DNA of 46,994 bases from CANNDT01 sp945876205. GTDB taxonomy: Bacteria > Acidobacteriota > Vicinamibacteria > Vicinamibacterales > UBA2999. The notes beneath the pieces were generated by a model. It did no database searches. It had not been told where the DNA came from and was given only the letters and a program-made list of their open reading frames with translations. Positions within the stretch are counted from its first letter, which is position 1. Each line of letters starts with the position of its first letter. Where the stretch lies: the NCBI GenBank assembly GCA_947503365.1, contig CANNDT010000031.1, forward strand, positions 1-46,994. Reading direction: 5' to 3'. Of the stretch, positions 1 through 7,487 are shown in pieces. Both the position numbers and the translations under genes were made by a program.

Positions 1-56
1 TCAGAGAACTGCCGGCGGGGGCGCCGGCCACTGCTGCTTCGGGACATGCGGGACAT
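1..56 (-). CDS. N-terminus of a putative IS3-family transposase OrfA (partial)
   Basis: Only 18 codons are inside the window: MSRMSRSSSGRRPRRQFS and two bases of a D or E codon. A basic start followed by RRQFS(D/E) is typical of the first residues of IS3/IS911 OrfA proteins, where it precedes the EFKxEAVxL helix-turn-helix segment. OrfA would bind the element ends and, by frameshift with OrfB, give the transposase. It reads in a different frame from the receptor it interrupts, and it begins about 50 bp inside the presumed element end, the usual spacing. The call rests on a short stretch and could be wrong. Confidence 0.4.
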   Translation of the reverse strand, partial: MSRMSRSSSGRRPRRQFS

Positions 57-105
57 CGTATCCACCTTTCGGAACGTGTCCACGAAAGCGGATCAAGCAC
101 ATTCA
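1..105 (-). mobile_element. left end of a probable IS3-type insertion sequence (partial)
   Basis: The receptor reading that comes in from the right stops resembling a beta barrel at about this point. The following DNA (minus strand) begins with TG, as IS3-family ends do, has a short leader containing GTGGACACGTTCCGAAAGG, and then an ATG whose product resembles the start of an IS3 OrfA transposase. The exact border is unclear; TG at 105 or 95 are both candidates. The rest of the element lies outside the window, so the other end and the target duplication cannot be seen. Confidence 0.5.
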
Positions 106-1732
106 CCGTGTCGAACGCGTAGACCGCCGCCGACGTGGCGCGCGCTTCAGACGTCGCACCCGTGCGGACGAGCGCGGCCGAGTACGACTGGCCGGGATCG
201 GGATTGAAGAGATCCGTCACGGGCGGACGGCCGTTGGTAAAGGCGTCCGTCATGGCGTAACTCGGCTGGCGATCCCTCGCGATCTCGATACCGATGTCAG
301 CCGAATGCGCAATCGCACCCGTCTCGAAGCTCGCCGTCAGATCGGTCTGGTTGGTCACCGTCTGGTCGTCGCGAAACTGATACTTGGTATCGGTGCGGCG
401 AATCTGGGGCACGGCCGGGTTGAAGCCGGGGTCCGCGCCGCCGTTGGCGGCCGACGCCGCGCGCGGCGGGGTGACAACGCGATCGAGGTTGTTCCTGCCG
501 TAGCGCGTCAGGTTCCGCAGGCTGAGCGCACGGTCAAATTGATGGTCGACGGTCACCGTCGCGACGTCCGACGCGATCTTCTCGTGATCGCGGTCGAGCA
601 AGCCGTAGAAGTTGCTGAAATCGAGATTGTCGACGGTCTGACCAGACGCGACGGCGAGATCCGGCAGGGTGCCCGGCAGTCCGTAGTCGGGCAGGTTGTT
701 CTGCTGCAGGTGCTGATAACCGACCGTCACCTGCGTCGGCGTGCCGAGACCGAATCCGACCGACGGCGCGAAGCCCCATCCCTTTTGCGTCACCTCGTCA
801 CGGCCGGGCACGCCTGCGTCCTGCCACATGCCGTTGAGGCGAAACGCCACGCTCTGGCTCACGCGGCGGTTCACGTCGAGCGTGCCACGCTTGTAGTCAG
901 CGTTCCCGCCGGTCAGCCGCGCCGATGCGGAGTCCTGGAGGTTGGCGGCCTTCGTCACGAGGTTCACCGACCCGCCGGTCGAGCCGCGGCCGGCGGTCAC
1001 GGACGAGGGTCCCTTGGCCACTTCGACCGCTTCGGTGTTAAACGTGTCGCGGCTGACGACGCCGGGGTCGCGTGCGCCATCTATATAGACATCGTTGCGC
1101 GCGCTGAAGCCGCGGATGAGCAGGTTGTCACCCGGCGCGGTGCCTCCCTCTCCCGCGGTGAGCGTGATGCCAGGAGTGTTCCTGAGCGCATCGCGGAGAG
1201 ATGTCGCGCCCTGTTCCTGGAACACCGCCTGTGGAATCACGACGATGGTCTGCGGGATATCGCGAATCGGTTCGGTGTACTTCGGTGACGAGGGCGCCGG
1301 CGCCTCACCGGTCACCTGGACGAACTCGGCGACGCCTCCAATCTCCAGCGTGACGGTGGTGCCCGAAAACATCGCGCGCACGGAAGTCCCCATGAGCAGC
1401 CGCTGCATCGCCTCTTCGGGAGTGAACACGCCCGACACGCCGGCGGACTGAATCATCCCCAGGCCCGGATCGGTGAACACGGCCTGCAGGCCGGTCACCC
1501 GCTGGTAGTCGGCGATCACACGGTCGAGAGAGCCGGCCGCAATGTCGAAACGAATCGCGGCAGCCTGTGACGCCGCGGGCCTGACCTCCTGCGCATGGAC
1601 CACCGGCGCCAGCTTCCCTCCCACGGTCGCCGAGGTCATCACGGCGGCGCCGAGGACGAACAGCCGGGCGGTGCCACGGCGGCGCCGACGGGGGCGCGCG
1701 GCATGAGCGTGCGTGAACGTACGTGGCTTCAT
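106..1732 (-). pseudogene. STN-type TonB-dependent siderophore receptor, interrupted in the barrel
   Basis: About 540 codons remain of an outer-membrane receptor for ferric siderophores. The first ~48 residues are an Arg-rich signal peptide ending VHAQ. Residues ~58-130 form a secretin/TonB short N-terminal (STN) domain, the periplasmic signalling module of FecA/FpvA-type receptors that act through anti-sigma factors. Then follow a TonB-box-like stretch (EFVQVTG), the plug (PQTIVVIPQAVFQEQGA, RGFSARNDVYIDG, VAKGPSSVTAGRGSTGG) and the first half of the barrel. After VYAFDTV the receptor-like sequence ends, where the IS end is proposed. Family members are usually about 750-850 residues, so some 200-300 residues are missing. 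The start is 25 bp after the stop of the PepSY gene, so the two form an operon. No FecI/FecR genes are visible. Confidence 0.75.
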
Positions 1733-1757
1733 GATCGTTTTCCGTTCCGTATGAGTG

Positions 1758-2936
1758 CTAGGCCGCGGCGCTGCGCGCCGAGGTTGAATTGAGCTCCGTC
1801 CGATCCGATCGGCGCCGGAGCCAGGTGCGGAAGCGGCGCCAGGCAAGCAGGATGCCCGTGCACACCAGCACCACACCGCCCGCCGACGCCAGACCGGCAA
1901 TCGTTTGACCGGGAATACCGAGGACCTCGCCTGTGTGCGCGAAGCGCATCACGTTTCGAATGCGGCGTCCGAGCGTCAGATCCGAGAACGCCTCGTAGGT
2001 CACGACGTTCGTCGTCCCGCGATCGAGGGTGAGCGTCGATCGCAACTGAGGCTGCCCGCCGTCTCCCCGGTCAATCGCGAAGACCGCAGGGGCCGTGGGT
2101 GACATCGGAATTCGAAGATTGATGGTTCGCCAGCCTGGGACCTGCCGCTCGGCGCGCGCCATCAGCAGGTCGAGGCCCTCGAGAGAGGCGCGTTCGGCAC
2201 GCCGGTCCTGACGCGGACCCGGAGCCTCACGGCCACGCGCGGGCGGCGGCAGTTCCTCGCCAACAAGGCGATACACCAGCGCGTTGCCCCACGGAAACGA
2301 GATCGGCACCGCGCACAGCACCACGATGAAGAGCGGCACCGCGGACCAGGCGCCGATGACGTTGTGCCAGTTGAAGTCGCGCGCCTTGCCGCTCAAGCCG
2401 CCTTTGAAGAGCGCGATGCCCCTCACCTGTGCCCAGGTCCATTTACGCGGAATCCAGAGATAGAGGCCGGAGCAGACAATCAGCAGAAAGATGAAGTTGG
2501 ACCAACCGGTGATTGCGCGGGCAATGGGACGCCCCTCGCCGGTCACCGCCAGCCACCGGTGCCAGGCCCTGATCTCCGCCATGGCCTTTCTAAGGCCGGG
2601 GGCGCTCTCCCCCATCACCGCGCCGGTGTAAGCATTCACGAGCAGCGAGCGCTGCGGGACCGCAACGATCACGGGCGCATCGGGCGCCGACGCGATCGTT
2701 ACCGCCGTCGGTGTCAGCTCAGGATGATCAGCGCGCACCCGCGTCAGCACGGCCTCGACCGGCAGCTTGACGGCGTCCGGCGACGGCGGGCCCGACCGGT
2801 ACCGGCTGTCAGACCAGGCGATCATCTGACGCTCGTAGGTCAGCGCGACGCCAGTGATCGACATCAGCAGGATGATGAGACCGGCGCAGACGCCAGCCAC
2901 GAGATGGGGCCAGAAGAAGAAGGAACGAATCGTCAT
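1758..2936 (-). CDS. PepSY-associated TM protein (PiuB-like, iron-uptake partner)
   Basis: A 392-residue inner-membrane protein of the PepSY_TM/PiuB family, commonly found next to TonB-dependent siderophore receptors and thought to help handle or reduce iron at the inner membrane. Visible are TM1 (HLVAGVCAGLIILLMSITGV), a periplasmic PepSY-like section, the conserved HRWLAVTGEGRP and HNVIGAWSAVPLFIVV helices with candidate haem-ligand histidines, and RFAHTGEVLG before the last TM helix and a basic tail. I chose the ATG giving MTIRSFFFWPHLVAG, with GGCGGAG just upstream; an in-frame start 23 codons earlier would add a non-membrane leader. It is the first gene of the operon that continues into the interrupted receptor. 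A 7-1-7 palindrome lies about 145 bp upstream. Confidence 0.88.
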   Translation of the reverse strand: MTIRSFFFWPHLVAGVCAGLIILLMSITGVALTYERQMIAWSDSRYRSGPPSPDAVKLPVEAVLTRVRADHPELTPTAVTIASAPDAPVIVAVPQRSLLVNAYTGAVMGESAPGLRKAMAEIRAWHRWLAVTGEGRPIARAITGWSNFIFLLIVCSGLYLWIPRKWTWAQVRGIALFKGGLSGKARDFNWHNVIGAWSAVPLFIVVLCAVPISFPWGNALVYRLVGEELPPPARGREAPGPRQDRRAERASLEGLDLLMARAERQVPGWRTINLRIPMSPTAPAVFAIDRGDGGQPQLRSTLTLDRGTTNVVTYEAFSDLTLGRRIRNVMRFAHTGEVLGIPGQTIAGLASAGGVVLVCTGILLAWRRFRTWLRRRSDRTELNSTSARSAAA

Positions 2937-3368
2937 GAGCTCCGCCGCGTTAGCTGGAGACTTCACCGCTGGCGAACATGGACGTGGGAGAGGCGCCGAG
3001 TACAATCCGAGGCGCCGGACACGTCATGCGACGAGCGTGATAGGTCTCCAGATCGGGTGTTCGGACCGTCGTCAATTTCGTGAGACTGAGTCTCACTTTC
3101 ACTTCGCGAAGTGTATCCCCGACATTTTTGGTCGGTCAAGTAAAACTTTTGTCAGGAGTGCCCACGCCGGCGCGAGGTCCGTGCAACGCCTCGCGTGTAC
3201 GCGGATTCAGGATCGCTGAGAGTCCCGGTCAGAAACGTTTTTGTATCCCTCTTTCAACGCCACGACACGGCATCGCGGACCGCATTTAGGCCCGGATGCA
3301 TGGGATATACTCCGCGTTCCAAGCCTAGAACTCGCTCGAGGGCGTGACCCGCCCCAGGAGGTTCGTGA
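2937..3368. other. intergenic region between divergent genes, holds an operator-like palindrome
   Basis: No credible gene is present in these 432 bases; the short open frames on both strands have no family resemblance and no ribosome site. The stretch separates the minus-strand PepSY/receptor operon from the plus-strand peroxiredoxin and must contain both promoters. The recognisable element is the palindrome at 3080-3096. The middle is AT-richer than the surroundings (around 3120-3150), fitting promoter DNA. Confidence 0.6.
3080..3096. promoter_or_regulatory. Fur-box-like perfect palindrome
   Basis: The sequence is GTGAGACT-G-AGTCTCAC, a perfect 8-1-8 inverted repeat. Its spacing and outer bases match the classic 7-1-7 Fur box TGATAAT-n-ATTATCA at T-G-A-x-A-x-T-n-A-x-T-x-T-C-A. 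It is upstream of the PepSY/receptor operon. A related, longer palindrome lies between the second receptor and its PepSY gene at 28158-28184. I infer an iron regulator of the Fur family; another dimeric repressor is possible. Confidence 0.55.
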
Positions 3369-3968
3369 ATGCGTGCACTGTTGACGATGGGATTGGTTGG
3401 AGCTTTGGCCGCGGTAACCGTCATGGCCCAGGCGCCGGCCCCGAACGCGGCCCCCGCCGTACCCACGGTGGTGAAGGTCGGCGACATGGCGCCCGACTTC
3501 ACGCTGCAGGGCACCGACGGCAAGACGCACAAGCTGTCGGAATATCGCGGCAAGCAGGCGGTCGTCATCGCCTGGTTCCCGAAGGCGTTCACGCAGGGCT
3601 GCACGATTGAGTGCAAGTCGCTCGCGGAGAACGGCGACAAGATCAAGAAATACGACGTGGCCTACTTCATGGCGAGCGTCGATCCGCTCGAAGACAACAT
3701 GAAGTTCGCGAAGGCGACGTCGGTGAAGCTGGGCGACACGACGGTCGAGAAGAAGGAAGCCGATTTCCCGATGCTGAGCGATCCGTCAAAGGAAGTGGCC
3801 ACCAAGTACGGCGTGCTCAACGCACGCGGCATGGCCAACCGGTGGACCTTCTACATCGACAAGTCAGGCAAGGTCACGGCCATCGACACGGCCGTCAAGC
3901 CGGCGACCTCGGCCGAAGACATGCTCGCGAAGCTGTCTGAGCTGAAGGTCACGATGAAGAAGGGCTAA
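3369..3968 (+). CDS. secreted peroxiredoxin (AhpC/TSA, Bcp/PrxQ-like)
   Basis: A 199-residue thiol peroxidase with a signal peptide (residues 1-20, ending VMAQA) and a Pro/Ala linker, then a thioredoxin-fold peroxiredoxin domain starting at VKVGDMAPDFTLQG. The active-site segment is WFPKAFTQGCTIEC: C78 is the likely peroxidatic Cys with the preceding Thr at -3, and C82 a candidate resolving Cys (C-x3-C, against C-x4-C in Escherichia coli Bcp). It should reduce hydrogen peroxide or organic peroxides outside the cytoplasm using a thioredoxin-like donor not seen here. GGAGG lies 7 nt before the ATG. The gene stands alone on its strand. Export is unusual for Bcp-type enzymes but common in this phylum. 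Confidence 0.88.
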   Translation: MRALLTMGLVGALAAVTVMAQAPAPNAAPAVPTVVKVGDMAPDFTLQGTDGKTHKLSEYRGKQAVVIAWFPKAFTQGCTIECKSLAENGDKIKKYDVAYFMASVDPLEDNMKFAKATSVKLGDTTVEKKEADFPMLSDPSKEVATKYGVLNARGMANRWTFYIDKSGKVTAIDTAVKPATSAEDMLAKLSELKVTMKKG

Positions 3969-3971
3969 GTC

Positions 3972-4106
3972 TAGACGTCGGCGGCGAGGCCGGCGATGGC
4001 GCGCCCGCGCAGGGCGAGGATTCGTTCGATCACGTCGCCGACAACGCGATCCGGCCTGATGCGCCGGCGGAGACCGACGTTCGACGCTCCTGAATAAGAA
4101 TTCACG
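3972..4106 (-). CDS. possible 44-residue hypothetical protein
   Basis: A short GTG-initiated frame lies antisense in the gap between the peroxiredoxin and the cytochrome. Its product is basic then hydrophobic (RIRPDRVVGDVIERILALRG...), and its codons have the strong G/C third-base bias of real genes here. I recognise no family. It could instead be the C-terminal remnant of a deleted gene. Low confidence. Confidence 0.22.
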
Positions 4107-4150
4107 AGTTCTTCAGACTTGTCGGCTCAGTCCCGGAGTATGGTGCGCGC

Positions 4151-4687
4151 ATGTCCATGCGACGTTTGTTCCTCCCCGGTACCGCTGCGTTCCTGATGTT
4201 CGCGTCGGCCACTGCGGCCCAGGCGCCGCCCGCGAACGCACCCGCGGCCAATCTCGCGCAAGTGATGCGGGGCATCCTGTTTCCGAGCTCCAACGTCATC
4301 TTCGCCGCCCAGCATGACGAATTCGCTACGGTGAGACCGGACGCCGATCCGTCGTTATCCACCGATCCGATCAAGAGCGTCTACGGCGGATGGGAAGCGG
4401 TCGAGAACGCCAGCCTCGCTCTCGTCGAAGCGACGCGGCTCATCACCGTGCCCGGACGACAGTGCACGAGCGGCAAGCCGGTGCCGCTTCAGGATCCCGA
4501 TTTCGTGAAGTTCGTGGCTGACCTGCGGGCGGCCGGATTGCTCGCCTACAAGGCGGCCCAGAGCAAAGATCAGGATCAGATCCTCGATGCCGCCGACAAA
4601 GTCGGCGTCGCCTGCTCCCACTGCCACTCGATGTTCCGGGAGAAACTGCCGGAACAGGGCGGAGAAGCCAGTCGATGCACTAAATAA
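4151..4687 (+). CDS. cytochrome c'-like monohaem protein
   Basis: A 178-residue exported protein with a signal peptide (residues 1-24, ending TAAQA). The only haem motif, CSHCH (C155-H159), lies near the C-terminus inside VACSHCHSMFREK. A C-terminal CxxCH on the last helix followed by F-R is the arrangement of the cytochrome c' four-helix bundle; these proteins bind NO or CO or act in periplasmic electron transfer. The N-terminal GILFPSSNVIF resembles the first helix of the family in acidobacterial homologues. A second, unpaired Cys is at 105. No operon partner; tRNA-Thr follows 35 bp downstream. Confidence 0.8.
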   Translation: MSMRRLFLPGTAAFLMFASATAAQAPPANAPAANLAQVMRGILFPSSNVIFAAQHDEFATVRPDADPSLSTDPIKSVYGGWEAVENASLALVEATRLITVPGRQCTSGKPVPLQDPDFVKFVADLRAAGLLAYKAAQSKDQDQILDAADKVGVACSHCHSMFREKLPEQGGEASRCTK

Positions 4688-4722
4688 ACTCGCGTGCTAC
4701 GATTGGCAGTTCGTCCCGCCTG

Positions 4723-4798
4723 GCCGGTGTAGCTCAGTTGGTAGAGCAGCTGATTCGTAATCAGCAGGTCGATGGTTCGAGTCCATTCGCCGGCTCCA
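4723..4798 (+). tRNA. tRNA-Thr (anticodon CGU)
   Basis: A full cloverleaf can be folded: acceptor GCCGGTG/CGCCGGC (one T-G pair), D arm GCTC-AGTTGGTAGA-GC, anticodon stem GCTGA/TCAGC with loop TTCGTAA, variable AGGTC, T arm GATGG-TTCGAGT-CCATT, and discriminator T followed by an encoded CCA. The anticodon CGT reads the ACG threonine codon. No other RNA gene is nearby. Confidence 0.95.
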
Positions 4799-4820
4799 TT
4801 TTCTTATCTAGAACACGACG

Positions 4821-5579
4821 GTGAATCTGATCCTCCTGGATGAGCGGGACGGCGTCGGCTCGCCCCACGTCACTGTCTCGGATGGGCGCGCGGCTCACCT
4901 CCTGAACGTGCTGCACGTGACCCCGGGCCGGGAGGTCCGAGTTGGGTTGCTCGATGGCCCCCTCGGGATGGGCAGGGTGCTGTCGGCAGCGGATGGCCGG
5001 GTGACCATGCAGTGCGTGTTCGACGCTGACATTCCTCCCCGGCCACGAGTTGATGTGCTGCTCGCCCTTCCCCGGCCGAAAGTGATGCAGCGCCTGTGGG
5101 CTCAGCTCGCCGCGCTGGGTGTCGGGCGGATCATCCTGACGAATGCCGAACGCGTGGAACGGCATTACTTCGATACCCACGTCCTGGACGAGGCCTGCTA
5201 CCGTCCCCTGCTCGTCGAAGGGCTGCAGCAGGCGCGCGACACGAGGCTGCCCGCGGTGTCGATACATCGGCAGCTCAAGGTGCTCGTCGAGGATCATCTC
5301 GACACGCTGTTCAGCGCGGGCCTCCGCCTTGCCGCGCATCCCGGCGGCACGACGTCCGCCGGTTCGATGGTCCGTGAGCATCCAGATCAGCGCGTGCTCA
5401 TCGCCATCGGGCCGGAAGGCGGCTGGAACGCCTTCGAACTGGCCCTCCTCGAGGCTCACGACTTCCGGCAAATCAGCTTTGGGCCGCGCGCACTACGGGT
5501 CGACACGGCATGCACGGCACTCCTCGCGATCGTTCATGCAGCAATCGAGGAGCAGCAGAAGCCGCCGCGGGACGCGTAG
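4821..5579 (+). CDS. rsmE: 16S rRNA (uracil(1498)-N3)-methyltransferase RsmE
   Basis: A 252-residue SPOUT-superfamily methyltransferase that modifies U1498 in the decoding region of 16S rRNA, using SAM. The N-terminal ~70 residues match the PUA-like RNA-binding part (HLLNVLHVTPGREVRV), and the rest is the knotted SPOUT domain: LLALPRPKVMQRLWAQLAALG, the SAM-binding loop AIGPEGGW (195-202) and FGPRALRVDTA (220-230), the counterpart of LGxRxLRxETA. The usual Glu of RTETA is Asp here, a conservative change. Start is GTG, 22 bp after the tRNA. Length is normal for the family (about 240-250). Cytoplasmic housekeeping gene, not in an obvious operon. Confidence 0.93.
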   Translation: MNLILLDERDGVGSPHVTVSDGRAAHLLNVLHVTPGREVRVGLLDGPLGMGRVLSAADGRVTMQCVFDADIPPRPRVDVLLALPRPKVMQRLWAQLAALGVGRIILTNAERVERHYFDTHVLDEACYRPLLVEGLQQARDTRLPAVSIHRQLKVLVEDHLDTLFSAGLRLAAHPGGTTSAGSMVREHPDQRVLIAIGPEGGWNAFELALLEAHDFRQISFGPRALRVDTACTALLAIVHAAIEEQQKPPRDA

Positions 5580-5596
5580 CAGGCACGATCGACACG

Positions 5597-5779
5597 ATGC
5601 TCGGCGAGATCCACGACTGCCGCGGCTTTGCCGGTAGCCGGACCGCCGGACACGAGTGGAACGCCCCGACCCTCAAGCAGTACCTCGGACCCCACTTCAC
5701 CCACATCGCGACCGACCATCGCCTGGAATCCGAGACCGCGGTACTCGAAACGTTCTACGCCACGACGCGCAAAGCCTAA
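5597..5779 (+). CDS. hypothetical 60-residue protein
   Basis: A short frame 17 bp after rsmE encodes a soluble, mixed-composition peptide with one Cys and several His (MLGEIHDCRGFAGSRTAGHE..., ending YATTRKA). There is no signal peptide, TM helix or motif I recognise. Amino-acid usage is protein-like and it could be co-transcribed with rsmE, but an overlapping minus-strand frame of similar length makes the assignment uncertain. Confidence 0.35.
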   Translation: MLGEIHDCRGFAGSRTAGHEWNAPTLKQYLGPHFTHIATDHRLESETAVLETFYATTRKA

Positions 5780-5788
5780 AGCCCAGGC

Positions 5789-5896
5789 CTAGAACCGGAA
5801 GAATGCGTTAAGTAGGCGGCCGGGAGGCATATTGCGCCCCCCGTCGATTGGGAGTGGAGTGTTGTCGTCCAGCAGAGTGCCGAACGAGCGTGGCTG
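5789..5896 (-). pseudogene. possible C-terminal relic of an outer-membrane beta-barrel protein
   Basis: The last ~35 codons of a minus-strand frame read QPRSFGTLLDDNTPLPIDGG then RNMPPGRLLNAFFRF and stop. A final amphipathic strand with aromatic residues at alternating positions and a terminal Phe is the BAM recognition signal of outer-membrane barrel proteins. Upstream codons in this frame do not resemble a barrel, so I read this as the surviving tail of a deleted gene. It is inference from a short stretch. Confidence 0.25.
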
Positions 5897-5981
5897 ACAC
5901 TTGATAGAGCAAGCGTGGTGCCAGCCCCGAAATAAGCCCCTACTGACCGGGCGAGCTTCCGCCGAAAAGACGGTACAACGC

Positions 5982-6146
5982 ATGCTTGATATCCTCTCCA
6001 TGGACACCGTGGTCATTGTCGGAATCTTGAGCCTGTCGCTGGCGACGGCCATGGCGGGCGCCCTCGGAGGACTGCGGGCCGTCCTGTATGTGATCAATCG
6101 CGGCACCCGTTCCGAGTCCGAGCAGTCACCACTCGCCCGCCGCTAA
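5982..6146 (+). CDS. small single-pass membrane protein
   Basis: A 54-residue product (48 if the second ATG is used) with one long hydrophobic helix (VVIVGILSLSLATAMAGAL, then GGLRAVLYVINRG) and a short charged tail ending PLARR. It would sit in the inner membrane. No family recognised and no convincing ribosome site before either ATG. It lies 21 bp before the Hsp70-like gene on the same strand and may be co-transcribed with it. Confidence 0.4.
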   Translation: MLDILSMDTVVIVGILSLSLATAMAGALGGLRAVLYVINRGTRSESEQSPLARR

Positions 6147-6167
6147 ATCGCGTATCCTCAATATTTC

Positions 6168-7487
6168 GTGAGTCTTTCGCCGCAGCCTGATTCGGCTCTG
6201 GGAGTCGATTTCGGCACCACCAACAGCGCCGTCGCACTGGCCGGCGAAGGTTCTGTCCTCGCCACGTTCGAGACTTCGAACGGACCCACCTCCACTTTCC
6301 CTTCGATTCTGTACTTCGAACGACGACGTGAGGAGTCGGTGACCCGGCTGACGTCGTCCGCCGGGCCGACAGCGATCGACCGTTACTTGCACGCCGAAGA
6401 CAAAGGCCGGCTGATTCAGTCGCTCAAGGCGTACCTGTCCGATCGGCGGTTCGACGGCACCAGCGTGTTCTCGAAGCGCTACTCCCTCGAGCAGATGATC
6501 GCGTTCATCGTCCAGCACCTGCTCTCAAGTGCGACGGAATCGCTGGGCCCGCTGCCGCGCCGCGTCGTCGCCGGCCGGCCCGTGCACTTTTCGAACGCCC
6601 GGGACGAATCCGACGATGCATTCGCGGAGGGGCGGCTTCGATCGGCACTGCAACAGGGCGGGTTCGAGGAGATCGTCTTTGAGTACGAGCCGGTGGCGGC
6701 AGCGTACAGTTACGAACGCAGCCTGACGCACGACGAGCTGATCCTGATCGGCGATTTCGGCGGCGGCACGAGCGATTTTTCGATTCTCCACGTCGGACCA
6801 GGCGTGAGAGCACGCGGCCGCACCAAGAAGGACATCATCGGCAACGACGGCGTGGCGCTCGCCGGCGACTCCTTCGACCGGAAGATCATTCGAAATCTCG
6901 TGGCGCCACGGCTTGGCAAGGGGCTGGAGTATCCGTCTCCGCCGGACAAGGTGCTCCCCGTACCGAGCTGGCCGTACGAGCACCTCGAGCGCTGGCACTA
7001 CCTGTCGTTTCTGAATACGAGCAAGAACATCGAGATGCTCGAGCGCCTTCGAGCGAATGTGGCGAGCCCGGAGCGGCTCGAGGCGTTCATCCACCTGATC
7101 AAAGGCGGGCTCGGCTACCAGCTTCACGAGGCGGTGAAACGCACCAAGTTCGCACTCTCCACCGACACCGAGGCGCTGTTCGAGTTCAATTGCGATCCGG
7201 TCACGATGAGCCTTCAGGTGACACGCGACCAGTTCGAGGGATGGATCGGCGAGGAACTCGGGATGATCTCCGGGTGCGTGGACGGGCTGTTGAGCGCCAC
7301 GGGAGTCTCCCCCGCCGACATCGATCACGTCTTTCTGACGGGCGGATCGTCTTTCGTCCCGGCCGTGAGGCGCATTTTCATCGATCGGTTCGGCCTTCCG
7401 AAGATCACCGGCGGACACGAGCTGACGTCTGTCGCCACGGGTTTGGCGCTTCGTGCCGCGGAGGAGTGGCCTAGAATGTCGCGGTGA
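6168..7487 (+). CDS. Hsp70-like ATPase (YegD family)
   Basis: A 439-residue protein made only of the actin/Hsp70 nucleotide-binding fold. Phosphate-1 motif GVDFGTTNS (12-20), connect-1-like FEYEPVAAAY (171-180), phosphate-2 motif GDFGGGTSDFS (195-205) and adenosine motif FLTGGSSFVPAVR (near 390) are all present. It lacks the substrate-binding domain and lid of DnaK, as do YegD-type proteins, whose role is unknown beyond a supposed chaperone-like or regulatory ATPase. It is cytoplasmic, with no signal peptide. It starts at GTG. Its TGA overlaps the GTG of the downstream hybrid histidine kinase (GTGA), so the two are translationally coupled; this suggests, but does not show, a shared stress-sensing role. 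Confidence 0.85.
   Translation: MSLSPQPDSALGVDFGTTNSAVALAGEGSVLATFETSNGPTSTFPSILYFERRREESVTRLTSSAGPTAIDRYLHAEDKGRLIQSLKAYLSDRRFDGTSVFSKRYSLEQMIAFIVQHLLSSATESLGPLPRRVVAGRPVHFSNARDESDDAFAEGRLRSALQQGGFEEIVFEYEPVAAAYSYERSLTHDELILIGDFGGGTSDFSILHVGPGVRARGRTKKDIIGNDGVALAGDSFDRKIIRNLVAPRLGKGLEYPSPPDKVLPVPSWPYEHLERWHYLSFLNTSKNIEMLERLRANVASPERLEAFIHLIKGGLGYQLHEAVKRTKFALSTDTEALFEFNCDPVTMSLQVTRDQFEGWIGEELGMISGCVDGLLSATGVSPADIDHVFLTGGSSFVPAVRRIFIDRFGLPKITGGHELTSVATGLALRAAEEWPRMSR

Noticed and set aside
305..1288. Long plus-strand open frame of 327 codons
   Set aside because: It is antisense to the TonB-dependent receptor; its product is Arg/Val/Ala-rich low-complexity sequence with no motif, an effect of high GC.
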